From Oscheius tipulae (taxonomy: Eukaryota > Nematoda > Chromadorea > Rhabditida > Rhabditidae), in the NCBI GenBank assembly GCA_037178975.1, contig JASJZH010000003.1:3720001-3784000 (forward strand): DNA of 64,000 nt, written 5' to 3'. This document shows, in pieces, positions 44,528 to 57,184 of this stretch; positions within the stretch are counted from its first letter, which is position 1, and every line of letters starts with the position of its first letter. The notes under the pieces were generated by a model, which was not told the DNA's origin, did no database searches, and saw only the letters and a list, made by a program, of their open reading frames with translations. Made by a program: the position numbers and the translations under genes.

Positions 44528-44805
44528 TCCAGTTTCTTTTCCTCATACTGTCCGGGTCGTTACGGGTCTTTAAACTACTCTCTTCTAAATGGGTTCGGTT
44601 CCCTCCCCCTTCTTTCACCTAAACACGGCGTTTTCCTCATTCGATATCTCAGAGATTCTCCCCCCGGTTTCATTTGGCATACAGACTTGACTACCTGTTA
44701 TTGTTATCTTGTTTATTTATCAATACAATCTCATTTCGAATCCCTCACTGTTGCCAGACGAGTTGTAAAGTTTTCAATATTTATAAAGTCTTTTCTTCTA
44801 GTTCT

Positions 44806-45450
44806 TCAAGCAAATCCAGCCTTTTTGACTCTGCCCAAAGTCGCCAAGAAAATGATTCCCGTCGCCAGAAGGACCAGCTGGAAATAGTTCAACTAGAGTG
44901 TAAGAAGTGGATCGACTCACAGCGACGACCAGAACTCTTCGTTGCCAGCCAGCATAATCAATAGTCAGAGGAAGACCCATTCTGTGATGAGCATTCTTCG
45001 AGTTGGTGTTCAGAAGGAACCAATCATAACCCAAAACGACCACGGCAGTTGCACAGTAAAGGAATCCGAGAACATTGAAGAGCAGCTCCTGAAATGTGTT
45101 TATCTTAGTGGCCTGTCAGCTGTGAAAGACGATCTGCCTCACGTGTCGGATATAATTACTCGATATAACCGATTGACTGACCAGAGAGATCCAGGGAATC
45201 TGCTTGCTGGAACGAGAGATATCGAAATAGTGAATGACGAGACTGAAGAAGACTCCGAGCAGGAATGCAAAAGAACACATGAAGATGATCTTGTATGGCA
45301 GCCATTGGTCGCGACCGTCGAGGAAGAACACTATGATCAGAAGGAAGCATACCTGAACTCTTCTTTTGTATTCAAAACTAGAATACTCACAATCGTGGAA
45401 ATCTTGAGCAGAGGTAGGACAGAAAGAAGCCAGTTTATAGGACGAGCCAT
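44806..45450 (-). CDS. Four-helix (tetraspan, MARVEL-like) membrane protein
   Basis: Four exons, about 158 aa. The start MARPINWLLSVLPLLKISTI runs through a 38-nt intron into VCFLLIIVFFLDG (helix 1). Next come YKIIFMCSFAFLLGVFFSLV (helix 2), ELLFNVLGFLYCATAVVVLG (helix 3), a loop DWFLLNTNSKNAHHRMGLPL, and VLVVALVLLATGIIFLATLG (helix 4), ending RVKKAGFA. Short cytosolic ends, four helices and charged residues at helix borders resemble MARVEL-domain proteins of vesicle and junction membranes, but no signature residue proves it. It converges with the AUTS2-like gene, whose stop is 278 bp away. Confidence 0.7.
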
Positions 45451-47583
45451 CGCGATAGTTAGGCTGCCAACTGGCCCTCGGAGGAGAAGGAGTCAGCTGG
45501 CGTAAATGACACCCGAGGATAACAGCAAAAACTGAGAGGGAACAACACGAGTAGGTCCTCGTAAATCAGTTACAATTAGTCTTGTTCACGTCATCAAACT
45601 TTGTGAAGTAGTTCTTAGTTACTCTAGTCACTATAATGTGTTACCAGCTCTCTTCTGACAACGATTTAACACTGAACAATTTGATTGGAACCGAGGTCAA
45701 AAGCTCTCTGGGCAAGTTCAGAGGCCGATCGCACTGTTCTTTCGGTCTGTTCTCATTCTCAACAAAAACTTTGTCATTGTCTTCTTTCAACTTGTCCTGT
45801 TCTCCGACTTTTCGTTTCTGAAAATTCATCCAATTCATAAAAGTGGATTGTTATCACGGACCTCCAATTATCGATTTTTGGCCGGTCACTCTTGACAGCC
45901 GTCGTTTCTTTCCTGACCACCGTTTGTATAACTGTTTACTCAATACAAACGTGACTACCACATTTTTATGGCTCAACTTGTCGGAGACAACATTCTGATT
46001 CAGCAGAACGAAATGGAAGTCAAAGGGAGTGAGGCACTGGAGAGCGAGGTATTTCCTTACTTCAATAGTCGCAGCGACTTTACCTTTTTACAATATCCTA
46101 AAATAATTTCCCCCTGATGGTGACGAGTGTCTTTCCCACGTACGCAAGCCGCAAAACTATGAGCCAACGCCTGAACGATATTGTCCGGCACAGGCTGCAC
46201 GGCTCCAGTAACGCCAACGCTGAGCGTCTGCGATATGGTGTCCCCAATGTAAGACGGTCACGCTAAAGGTGATGCGGTTTTATGATGTTCTGAACGAGGT
46301 TAACAAGCCTTTTGAAGTCATCCGGGTCTCACGATATCGCGTGCGAAATCAGTTTAATCCTGGCCATGAGAATCGCCAAGAAACTAATCGAGAAGAATCC
46401 GATCGCTCAGATCAGAGAAGGAGGAGCCCACGATCCAGAAGGACTCTTTGATGAATGGTACAAGACTGCGAATAAATTTAAAAAAAAAACATATCGTTCT
46501 TGTCAACTTTGACTCTGGAATCGTTGCCCAAATTGTCAGAACTTGTCGAGGTCTCCCTCATCTTTTGGAGCCATTTGTTCTAGCTGTCCGGACTCTACTT
46601 GCTCTCAGATCAAGAATTTCCACTTTCTCTAAAGTTTTGAGTTATTTTCGAAATGTCTTTTGGTTACCTTTCTCTTGCTCTCAGCTCCACTTTTCGCAAA
46701 CTCTTGTCCCACTTTTGCACTGACTTTCTTTCACCATTCTCTATCACCTCGGCTGGGATCTGTGGTAGTCCCGAGTAACACTGAGCCTCAATCTTTATCC
46801 TAAGGACCGGGCTTTGGTTATGTTCTCTTCGGATGACTCAAATTAGGTCTTAGAGACTGAGGTGGTGTCGAGGTGGATAGGAATTTGTCGCGCCCGAGCG
46901 CGCTCTGTTTTGTATGCTCCGCCCTCGGTGAAGTGCCCACGTTAGAGTTCTCGTGTACAGAAACGGATGAAGATCCGCTCCGGCGTCAATGGGTGGTCAA
47001 AATATAACCTGAATCAAATCCTATTCGATGCCGTAAAGACATGTACATGCACACTGACAGCGCAGGTTCGTAGTCCTTGATGGGTATATTTACCAGCCGT
47101 GACCCGATTTCCCAGAGATTTTCCCTCTCCGAGGTATGAAGCTTCCAAAAACCAAGTTAAACCACCATGGATATTTGTATTTTTTTGTTTAATTTGGTAG
47201 TCTTTCTCTCGAACAGCTTCTTCCATCGCGAAAGTTCCTTTTTTTGAATCGTCTTCGATTTTCTCTCGGTCGTCTGAATGGTAGTTGTGGCGGCTTCCTG
47301 GCCGCTTCCTGGCTCTTCTTCAGCCAACTCGACTCTCGACTCTTCTTTGGCTGGTACGATGGTAGGCTACAGTTATCCCAGATCAGAGTTGACATGCGTC
47401 GCAAACGAGCACCTCTTGCAAATTGTAAAAATAGGATAGAAGCTTTTCTATCGGAGCAACTAGAAAAGTTTCAAAAATTTTTTGTAAAAAGTTTTGGGTA
47501 ATCAAGTTTCCGAAGCAATTCCAGCAATTTGAGGTCTACCACGAGGTTAGCTGTACCCTTTCTGTGTGCAAAAAGAATGTTCA
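45451..47583. other. Intergenic region with possible decayed coding pieces
   Basis: No confident gene. Two stretches look partly coding. On the plus strand near 46190-46490, one frame gives FYDVLNEVNKPFEVI and an overlapping frame gives IACEISLILAMRIAKKLIEK and AHDPEGLFDEWYKTA, suggesting a frameshifted remnant of an unrecognised gene. On the minus strand an acceptor (CTGTAG, about 47367) opens PTIVPAKEESRVELAEEEPG down to a TAA at 47157, a charged tail without an upstream partner. Confidence 0.4.
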
Positions 47584-48263
47584 GAATGCAGCTCTTCTAC
47601 CCATTGAAAATAGGACAAGCGCTCATGACTGTCTACCTTGTCATCCTGCTCATCGGCGGCCGTGACCTCTGCGCGGAAAGAGGCCATAAGCAGATCGAGG
47701 CTGAGATGAGGACGGCTCGAAACTGCACGACCAAGCAGCTCCAACTCTTGAACAATCAGACTGCCGGGGACGAGACTGAGAAGGAGATTGTCTATGCAAC
47801 GTGTCTCTCGCTCAAATGGAAGGATCTGTTCGTCGGAAGTCCGGCCGAGATCCATGCCCTGCGACCATCTCTTCCCGCCCTCATCCTCATGGTTCTTGTC
47901 ATCGTACTTGAAGCCGAATTGATCTACTTCTACTGGGGTCACAGCAAGAAGGAACACTCGACCATGGGAGTCCTTGTATTTGGCCTCATACATCTGGGAC
48001 TCGTCAGCACTGCCGGACTCTGTCTCCTCCAATTCCGCCATAACTGGACTGTCAATAGGCCGAACGAACTGTTGAAGAAGGCTGCAGACTACCCGGCTGA
48101 CTGGATTCAGCTGGAACTCTGCCTCCTTGTCATGGCTGTTGGCTACGTGCTGGAGATGGTCTATAGCCGCGCCATGAGATGTCGCCTCGTCTTCTCGACC
48201 TACGACGAGAAGTCCTACAGAGTGGCCGAGCAGGAGCAGAAGAACGGATATGGAAGAATCTAG
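47584..48263 (+). CDS. Single-exon four-helix membrane protein, function unknown
   Basis: The open frame has no introns, which is unusual here. I choose the second ATG (MQLFYPLKIGQALMTVYLVI); a start 9 nt upstream (MFRMQ) is equally possible. Helices: IGQALMTVYLVILLIGG, SLPALILMVLVIVLEAELIY, MGVLVFGLIHLGLVSTAGLC and LELCLLVMAVGYVLEMVYS. The loop between helices 1 and 2 is about 85 residues long and contains sequons NCT and NQT, so it is probably extracellular. The C-terminus ends in a charged cytosolic tail with tyrosines (STYDEKSYRVAEQEQ). AATAAA occurs at 48276-48281. No family recognised; a claudin- or tetraspanin-like protein lacks the expected cysteine pattern. The carboxylesterase begins 285 bp downstream. 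Confidence 0.7.
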
Positions 48264-48547
48264 TCAGTTCCTTGTAATAAAGATGTGCAACTGATCTTGC
48301 TATATTTCTTGAGTTTTGATATTGAAAAAAAATAAAGAGAAACCCTCATTGGGGGAGGGGGACGACGATGCACAAGGACGCGAGAGCATTTTGAAATGGA
48401 TTGATTGACCCGACCGACTGTTTGACTACACTGTGTGGCGGTAATCCGGTTATTTCTTCTCTTTTGAATCAACAAACAAGCCCTTATCTACAACAGTTCA
48501 TTTTGATCGAACTTTATACTGTGATAAGGATACTTTTCCCCTTACAG

Positions 48548-50507
48548 ATGTCATATCCTCCTTCCCGTCAAATCGAAACTCTTTGTGGACCACTAGTCGG
48601 CAGACGACTCATCCACGAAGGTCCCAAACAAGTAGGTCATGTCTCTCTTAACCTCAATAAACTGTTCAGGTCGATGCTTTCCAAGGAATTCCTTATGCCA
48701 AGGCACCTGTAGGAGAGCTTCGATTCAAGGTTTTTCCATAGTTAAAAATAGCTAACCTCTTTTAGAAACCAATCGCTGTGGAACCATGGACAACAGTGAG
48801 ATACTGCAAGCAGTTCGGACCTCGTTCTGTCCAGAAGGACTTTCCAGGAGAAGTCTGTCCGATTCCAATTTCGGAAGACTGTTTGAATCTCAACGTATTC
48901 ACCCCAGTCTGGTCTCCGGAAGACAAAAAGGGCTTCGCGACTATCGTCTACGTCCACGGCGGAGGGTTTTGTTAATATCTGGAATCTATTCAATCAAGAT
49001 TCAGATTCCTGTTCGACAGTGCCTGGAAGTATGGGGACATCAACATATGCGAGAATTTGGTTTGACTCATGTCTCCTCTAAAAGGCATGTTTGTAGGTGA
49101 CAAAGGATGTGGTGGTCGTCACGGTGCAGTACCGTTGCGGATACTTGGGAATGTTCTCGACTGGTGATTCTGTTTGTCCTGGAAACAATCTCCTGTGGGA
49201 TCTGACTCTTGCGCTTCAATGGGTAAAGGACAACATTTCTTTCTTCAACGGCGACCCGAACAATGTGACAGTAATAGGACAGTCAGCAGGCGGTGCTTTG
49301 GCGCACTATTTGAGTCTCAGTCCCCATTCTCGAGGTTAGACTTTTAGATAAAGCTGAAGAACCGAGGGGTTTTTAGACCTCTTCCACAAAGTTGTACCCA
49401 TGGCCGGTGACACTTACGACTTCTGGAGTTTGGCCAACAGGCTGGTCGAAGTTTGTCAAGAGAAGGCTACCGCATTGGGAGTCACTACCAATGACTCTGC
49501 CCAAATGGTCGAAGAGTTGAGAAAAGTGCCAGCGGAAAGTTTTGCTCTGGGGATACTAGATAGTGCAGACGAAACGAAGGATATCAGCATGGACAAAACA
49601 GGCCTTGCTCCAACATTTGATGGAGACTTTTTCCCGAAACCGGTGGGACAGTCTATAGTTTTGGTAATGTTTAATTCAGATTGACGAGTTGAGAAAGGAA
49701 GCTCCTCAGAAACCGATGCTGACGGGAGTCTGTCGGTATGAAGGACTCATCTATCGTGAGCTCATTGAACTGATCAAAACTTTTTTCAGTTCCTGATTGT
49801 ACACAAACACGGAAAACCATCGAAGGAGTAGCTGCTGCCAGATTTGCGGAGAAGCACTATCCAAAGCAGTTTAGAGAACTTCGGAAAGAGTATGTCAAGA
49901 GACTGACTGAGGATGTCAGGAACGAAGAGACCCTTCAACGTGCCATTGCTCAAGTATGTCAAACAAAAATCAAAATAACGAAATTCAGGCAATGGGAGAC
50001 CATATGTTCATAATCGGCTGTCAACAGAACGTCATAAGTCATCTGGAGAACGGTCATCCAGGGGTATACCTCTATGTCATGGACTATTTCAACGAAAAGA
50101 TGAACGGAATAGTCACTGCTAATTCGCCTTTCCAAGGTCTGTTTGATTTCTTCCGATAAGGAACCAGGAACTTTTAGGAGCTACGCACTGTTGTGATGTC
50201 TCTTTTCTGATACAGAAGAACATTTTCGTTCCGTTCGAGTTCGAAGGAGAGGACAAGAAGGTCTCGAATACTATCGCCACCTACTTTACAAATTTTGCCA
50301 AATTCGGGTTAGACCCTTCTCACTGTTAGAATAGAATGTTCATTCAGAAACCCGAATGGCGAGGACGAGACTTTGACCGAATGGTTGCCAGCGACAAAGG
50401 AGAATCCAGAACGCAATTTGCAGATCGACCGTCCCTTTGTTATGTCTGACTCGTATTTTTCGGGCCGACCCCGTTGGGTGGTCGAGAAGTCGAAGGAATC
50501 CGAATAA
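48548..50507 (+). CDS. Type-B carboxylesterase (cholinesterase-like alpha/beta hydrolase)
   Basis: It hydrolyses carboxylic esters, and in nematodes such enzymes take part in gut or xenobiotic ester metabolism. Motifs in order: GRRLIHEGPK-QVDAFQGIPY, KAPVGELRF, EDCLNLNVFTPVW, the oxyanion hole VYVHGGGFC, VVVVTVQYRCGYLGMFS, LLWDLTLALQWVKDNISFFN, the nucleophile elbow VTVIGQSAGGALAHYLSLSP (Ser near 49284), the acidic residue in TGVCRYEGLIY, and the His in GATHCCDVSFL. The catalytic triad is complete. There is no signal peptide, so the enzyme is probably intracellular. The C-terminus ends RWVVEKSKESE without an ER-retention signal. The start follows CTTACAG directly. A decayed paralogue lies at 28250-29279. 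Confidence 0.9.
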
Positions 50508-53500
50508 ATGTCTCGACCCTCTTGTCCTTGGCTTTCTGCAAAGAGGCAGCAAGTGGCAGAGATAAGTCAAGCGTTGTGGTGTAAAACGTTCTCTTAATTT
50601 GTCATGTCGGAAACGGGATGCTCCAAGCGGAACAGATTTCGCTCGAAAGTTGGCTGGGAAGAAAAAACAAGTGTGAACCCTATAATTTGAAACAAAATGA
50701 TAGCGTCCACTCTCTTCTAATGGGTCTTTTCCATTACTTGTATAGTGGTTCAGAGAGAACAGATTCAGTAGATTCTCTAGTCTTCAAGGATCCTCGTCAC
50801 ATGATTCTCGATCTCCATTCCGTTTATCTCTCTTCCCCACGGACTCATAACTACCCTTTTTACTAGTTTCAATTGTTTCTTGAACCCTTCATTTGGGTAG
50901 ACTCAATCAAAGATACGGGCAAAACAAAGAGAAGGGAGCAAAAATCCGGGAGCTACTATTCAATTTGGGTGGTCACGCGTCTTGCCGAGAATAGAGATCC
51001 GGCTGCTGTTTTCACTCTTCATCGTCTGCCGCTTTATAATTTGTAAGCGGACAGGTCCTCCCGGAGTAAATCCACCAGCGTGTTTTGTGGCAAACAAACA
51101 CACAAGAAATATTTTGCAAAAGTCAAACAACTCGTCGTTTCCTCGTTGACTGCTCCACAGGGAGTTAACGAGATCCACGTGCTCTCCGCCTAATCGTCCT
51201 GCACTTTCTTTCTATTCAGTTGTTCAATTTCCATTGTAAGAGTCCTCGAGATTGAGGAGGGTCTATAAACTTTGTTTTGACCCTCCTTTTTGAGTAGCTT
51301 CCATCACGTCGACAGTCAACACACCTTACAAAAGGTGTTATTGTGTTCTCGACCCAGGGCTCCCAACAATGGTCTCTCTTCCACCTGAGGTCCACTCTGA
51401 CTATGAGACTTCCCATTTCGAAACAACCCGTGAGCCCTCTTTCGTATATGTGTTCACCCCAAAAATAGTAGTCGTGTTATGTTGACCGGAAGTCTAGCCG
51501 GCCAGCAAAAAAAGACGCAATTGGAGCCTGCGCCGCCATCTATACGAATTTTTTAGGAGGAGAGATGTCCTCTATTCACGTCTCGTCTTTTCAGTCTGAA
51601 ATTGCTATTTGTCCTTCCGCTACACATGTTTCTCCCAAGTGGTCACGACCGTAGAGTTACTTCCCGTCTTTCATGCACCCTTGACTTCTCGTTTCATTCT
51701 TCATGCTAGCATAACAACTTTTCCTCAAGTGGCTGATTCCTCGGGGGAACAGAATACTACTATGCAGCTGTCCTCAATGACAAATTGGGCCACGTATTTC
51801 CCTGTCTTAGTTTTCCCCATAGAGTATTGGTAATCGTCTTTCTTAAGGTCACCAAATGTCCTTGTCGCCAGTTGACAAAGCACACAACAGACTCAGATCT
51901 CAATCTTCCAGTCGTGTCCTCCGGCCACTTTCTCCCTTCCGCATAACGTCGTCCGTTTCCTAGCCATTAGCCAACTTGACCAGTCTCTCTTTTCCAGAAA
52001 ACTACCTTAGATTATGTATATTGTCTATCCATTCGAAGCAGACGAAGGTCACAGCCAGTGCGCGGGAACTCGTTCGGTCTCTCCCTACCAGTCCGTTACT
52101 CCGCAATCTCTTCTGCTTTCTCTTACTTTATTCATGCTTATTACTCATAGTTCGTCTGTTGCCGTTATCGAGTTAGAACCACTCGAAGACGCCAAATTCG
52201 TACCAATACCCATTGAACAAGTTACCAAGTGGGACGGAGAACCTGCCATTCGAGAGTTGAATGAAAAAAATGTGTTCTGCATGGGCCAGACACGGATTAC
52301 ACCCGTCGCTCTCACCAATCTCTTCCGCTTTTTTAGTTGGCGAAGGCTGAATACGAGAATCGATTCGTTATCAGAAAAGGCAACCGTTCGCAGCTGATAT
52401 GACGACCCGAACTTGATTCTACGCCCGCCCTTTCAGCCATTTCCATCATGTCTTTTCTCCGTAGTTGACACTCTGTACCTCAATTTACATGTCGATCCGA
52501 TCCAGTTTCAAAGCCAGCCAGATGGCAGGGCTATCTTTATTACTGCAGTCGCTTGTGCTGATTACTTACTGTTTAACAAAACTTTGTCATAGCTTTCTCG
52601 AGTAACTGTACTCTCTTTGGATCAGGAAGTTCGCTCATAATTTCCGTGTCCGCTGGTCTCCTGACTTTGGAGTGTAAGCGCAAAAACAGCTGTCACTAAA
52701 GTTATAGGTTTCTCATCCTACTCCTTTCCCTTGCCTTAAAACATATGAATTGCCAGTCTTCGAGCTTCTCTAATATTCATAGTTTTTGCCATCGAATGTG
52801 CCTCTTTTTTCGTTTGCGATGATCACAGCTGATGGCCGTGCATGTTACAATGGCCGTGCCTACACCAGCAGCCACTGCAACCCAAGTCTTTTGTCATTTT
52901 TAACGTCCTCCTCTCCCTTGCCGCTATTTTCACCTCGTCCCATATCTTCCAAGGCTATCCGTCGTCGGCTACTTTGGCGGTTTTCTGGCCAGCCTCCCAC
53001 ACCGGTTTTTCTACGCTTCCGCGGTTTTGGCGCACAGGAAATATTCTGATTTTGAGGCAGTAAACTGGTTCCAATCTGTCCGTTCATTGTACTCTCACTT
53101 CAGTTCACTATTTCCGCAATTACAGCCCTTTCGCGCAATTCAATCGAACTTCCTTTTTTTGTAACAAAGAACCAACAAATCTTCTCTTTTCTCGACCCAA
53201 AGAACCATCTTAAAATACTGGCGAAAAGAGTCTGGACAAACAATAGCTGCCCCACTCTGTCTATCCTCCAGAAACTTGGCGCTCTCCATAAAAACTTCTC
53301 ACTTGAACTAATTGGATCAGTTCAAAACTATAGTCTTGTTCCTTTTTCTTCGGTCTGTCAGTCCGAGTTCAAATCTGTCAGCTCCTCCATCTGCGCATGA
53401 TTGAGTCCAAATTGTAAAGTAGAGCGGTCACTTGAGCTCCGCCCTCTGCTTGACCATCTGGTCTCTCTTCACAATCTTTGCTAACTCCTTTAACATCAGG

Positions 53501-53970
53501 AGCTTCGGTAGTCTTTTTGCGGGATTGTCCACTCGGTCGGTCACCGCGTGACGCGGAATTCCGGACAGTCGGGCGGAGCCCATCGGCGCTCCCTGTTTGT
53601 TGTGTTCCAGGCCGCCTAATTCCGAAAAAGCGTTCCATTTGGGAGAAGTCCACCTACGCCTTCGTCTCTTCTTATCACTTTCCATGAATCATGAGCCTCT
53701 TCTCATATAACAAGCACTTTCCCAAGCCTTTCAACCCATAAAAGGCTCCCCGATAAAAGCTGTTCCAGTCCTCGACAAACTTGTTACTCTCGATAATCCA
53801 AGCGAAATATTCCAGTTGCGGAACCAGTTGTTGTACAATAGAGCTCTTTTGGTCAGCCTCCAAATGTTGACACAACCTCCCAAGACAATGCACTTTTTGT
53901 CTTTCCATCCAGTCGACCCTTGTCTTCTCTCTACTCCTTTCATGCTTCTCCAACATACTCTCAGTTTCAG
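50508..53970. other. Mostly empty 3.5-kb region before DNAJB6-like
   Basis: No supported gene. Two frames look mildly coding: plus 52014-52397 (VAVIELEPLEDAKFVPIPIE, no splice partners) and minus 53956-53675 (LEADQKSSIVQQLVPQLEYF and FAWIIESNKFVEDWNSFYRG, 93 aa). The second lies just upstream of, and divergent from, the DNAJB6-like start. Neither shows a known motif. Confidence 0.4.
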
Positions 53971-55294
53971 ATGGCTCCACGGGATGAATCTCCCTACATC
54001 ACACTTGGAATACCCGCCAATGCCGATGAGACGGCTATAAAGAAAGCGTGAGTTGTACTGTTATCCATTGGCCCCGTATGCAAATCCTCCAATATTTGCC
54101 TTCATTACGTTCGGCCATCAGCTGCTGTCCGTTCGCGCATGTTCCTCTCAAGAGTTTTAACACGGCTGTAATCCGCCCTGCTTCGATCAAGTACTCAAGA
54201 AAGCAGCTGCTCCAAAATAGAGCCGAGGACAAACAGACTGACCAACTTGGGTCAAAACAATCTTTCAGATATCGTAAACTCGCGCTCAAATGGCATCCCG
54301 ACAAACATCAGGAAGAGAAAGACAAGGAGGTTGCCGAGAAGAAGTTCAAGAAGATTGCACAGGCTTACGAAATTCTATGTGACAGTGAGTTTTTGACTTG
54401 CTCTGTGATCCTGGAAGGATATCAAGGAAACCTGTAATTATTGGTAAATATCGAGCGCGACCGGAAGAATGTTTCTTCCGCTTCCGCGGAGGTTTTGTGC
54501 CCGTAGGTCCGGACGGTCTGTTGACTTTTCCTTCTTCTGCAACGTTTGAACAAGCAGTGACGTTGGTCGAAAAAGCAACTTCCCATGACGTCACAAGGGA
54601 CAGTCGTGAGATAATTTTGGTTCAAACTTGAGAGTGTTTGTTGAGAGCAAAATGGCACCTGCCAGCCGCAGCAGATGGCACATTTGAATCGAGAATCCTT
54701 ACTGACAGGTGGTCTCTTTCAGGTAAAAAGAAGCAAGATCTGGACAGGAATGAGAATCTGAGGACGAGACGAACCCATCGTCCTTTCCATCACACAAACG
54801 ATGATTTTTTTCGTTCCCCTTTTGATATTTTCAAGGAGTTCTTCGGATCGCGGGATCCCTTTCAGTCCCATGATGTTTTCTTCGACGACGGCTTCGCCTT
54901 CCCAGCGGACAGTTATCTTTTCAAGAGTACGTACAATTAATCAGCCGGAAAAAGTACGACTGTTCAGAGCACCGGTTTCCGTCAAGTCGGGTACACATAT
55001 TTTATGACGACGACAAGTCGCCCAAGAAGGAGAACGACTGGTCAGTTCAATCCCAAACAAGAAGACAGAAAAACTTTTTTCAGCAAGTTCTCGACTGTGA
55101 TCCGATTCTCATCTTCCGCGGAGCCAGGAAAGACTCCTCTTGTCAGAAAGACTTCCACGACAACAAGGATAGTCGACGGGAAGAAGGTTGTGACGAAAAA
55201 GATGGAAAAAGAAGGCGAGGAGATTGTGGAAGTGCTCGAAGACGGCGAGTTGAAGTCGAGGACAATCAACGCAACAGCCGTCGAATCCAGCTGA
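53971..55294 (+). CDS. DnaJ/HSP40 chaperone, DNAJB6/MRJ-like
   Basis: This Hsp70 co-chaperone may suppress aggregation. The J domain begins [20 protein letters not shown], crosses a 220-nt intron (54048-54267) and continues [20 protein letters not shown] with the HPD motif, then [20 protein letters not shown] after a second intron of about 340 nt. A Phe/Asp-rich segment follows ([20 protein letters not shown]), then Ser/Thr/Phe residues ([16 protein letters not shown]) and the conserved C-terminal beta-strand region [35 protein letters not shown]. The order matches DNAJB6/DNAJB2-type proteins, with a shortened G/F region and no nuclear-form extension. The start follows CTCAGTTTCAG directly. 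Confidence 0.9.
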
Positions 55295-55818
55295 ATCTCA
55301 TGTTTTGTACATATTTGTCCTGTTATAAGCATTCCTCACAGCTTCGGTCGAGAAGCGCGCCATTTCGAGTCAAGTTGAGACTTGACTCTTTTTAGATGCA
55401 TTTTCTCCCACACAGCTCTTTCTTCAATAGTCAACATTGCCTGGGTATCTTTCTCTCTCAATAAAAGACTTTACAAAAACTTTATTATATCTCTTACACA
55501 CCTCTTGTTGATAGAGATACCGAAGATTTTTTGACAATTCCTGTCCGTGTAGCATTCCCGGTACGGAGGGATCGTGAAGAATTTTCCGCATGATCCGTCC
55601 AGACGATCACCGGGAGACATCGACACGTTTTTGAAAAATGTTTTATTTTCTAACTTATCCATCCCAAACTTTTTTTTCCAAGTTATTATAGGTGGTTAAA
55701 ATTATGGGGCAATGTCTGAGAGCGATTGGGTAGACTGGAGCTGAGAAATCACGATTTTCAGTTTTCACGCGCGCGCACTAAGCCAACGCGGAACCAAACC
55801 ATTGCGTAGCGCTACACG
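55295..55818. other. Spacer between convergent genes
   Basis: This 524-bp stretch holds the 3' ends of the DNAJB6-like gene and the minus-strand F-box-like gene. No gene recognised. Confidence 0.4.
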
Positions 55819-57120
55819 CTATTTGCGAGGAGTAACCCAATGGGTTTGATACAACTCGAGAAACTTAGCCACAACAGTTGAGTAATCAGATTTCTCAGAA
55901 ATAGAAAACTCATCGAAGAAGGGACCAAGATCGTACGGGGAATATTTGAGGTTACAGCTTTTGAAACGGAAGAGTTGGAGTCTTTCCAAAAGAGTCTCTA
56001 GAATGGCCAGCAAGTCATTGTTAATCACATGAAATTCTAAGTATGAACTCATGACAGTTATAAAAAGGACCCTGTTCAGAGCAATCTCGAGGTAGAATAA
56101 AGAACATTTCTTGATCACGGGCCTTCCGTTGTCAAATCCATCGAAATCCAGATCGTAAAGATAGTTAAAATCCAATTTCAGGTTCTGTAGATAAACTCCT
56201 TTGCTAACATTGGGGATTAGGAAGTGGCGAAGATGTCCTGGTCCTTCTTCTATCAGTTTCTGGAAGAACATGAACACTTCACAGACCCGAAATACCTTCA
56301 GAAACGGTTCAAGATTGTCGTCTTTCGTGACGGACTGGGAATATTTGTGGATCCTAGCATATTCAAAACGAGTAAGAAGAGAGTAGTCCGGTAGAAGAGA
56401 GGTCATCAGTTGAGTGACAAATGCTCGACACTTCTAGAGCATCCGTTTACATAACATTAATTAAACGTTACCTGCGGGAGATGGGACACAAAAGAGACAG
56501 TACACTTGTCCACTTTTATGTACTTGAACGAACATTTTGGCTCGACTGTGCTGAAGAGACGTTCCGCTTCCACTCCGATATTCAGAGAGAGCAGCTCACA
56601 GTTCAATGGGGGACAAACTGTGAACAGTGTCTCAAAAACGTCAGCCTTATCATTCGTTATACTCTGAATGAATATAGTAGTAAAGAGGGCACAGTTCTTT
56701 ACAAAAGTTATACAGGGGAAAAAAATACCACGCAGATCTTCAACACAGCTCAAATCAATCTTTGTCCTTTGCCACTTTTTCATCAGAATAAATTCCTGGA
56801 TTATCGTCTTTTATGTTAAAACAAGCCTACCAGAGTGTTTTGTGTTGCGTCAATATCGATAGATAGCCTATCGTCTGAATGAGTCAAGAATAAGCCTCGG
56901 TCCAGAGAGTTGATCCATTTGCATGTTCGTCTCAACTTCAAATATTCACCCAGTCGCAACTAAAAAGTTTGGAGTCGAAATATTGTTTTGAGAGTACCTT
57001 TTTGAGGACTCCTACCCTATCTTTCTGTGATAGTTGTGAGAACAAGCTAGTAGATTGCTCGATCATGGGAGGACTGAACTGGACGTGTGTCAGAAAACAT
57101 GTGTTCCCTGTTGCTTTCAT
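55819..57120 (-). CDS. F-box-like orphan of nematode type
   Basis: About 360 aa in four exons with short introns. The start MKATGNTCFLTHVQFSPPMI is followed by STSLFSQLSQKDRVGVLKKL and LRRTCKWINSLDRGLFL. A short helix-loop-helix with Leu-Ser-Gln-Lys-Asp-Arg, then Arg-Arg-Thr-Cys-Lys-Trp-Ile, resembles the F-box and its following segment (LP---L--VS-VC--W). Later parts (CVEDLRGIFFPC, LLSLNIGVEAERLFSTVEP, CRAFVTQLMTSLLPDY, HWVTPRK) resemble the long orphan C-termini of nematode F-box families. If real, it would recruit a substrate to an SCF ubiquitin ligase. The start is only 64 bp after the transporter stop, with AATAAA in between. Confidence 0.62.
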
Positions 57121-57184
57121 TTGGTGTTTATCATAAAAGAGAGATTCAGATAATCGTTTATTGTAATCAGAGTTCGTTCTTGCT

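Noticed and set aside
52014-52397. 127-codon plus-strand frame
   Set aside because: No splice partners, no motif, and no stop-free extension; weak composition only.
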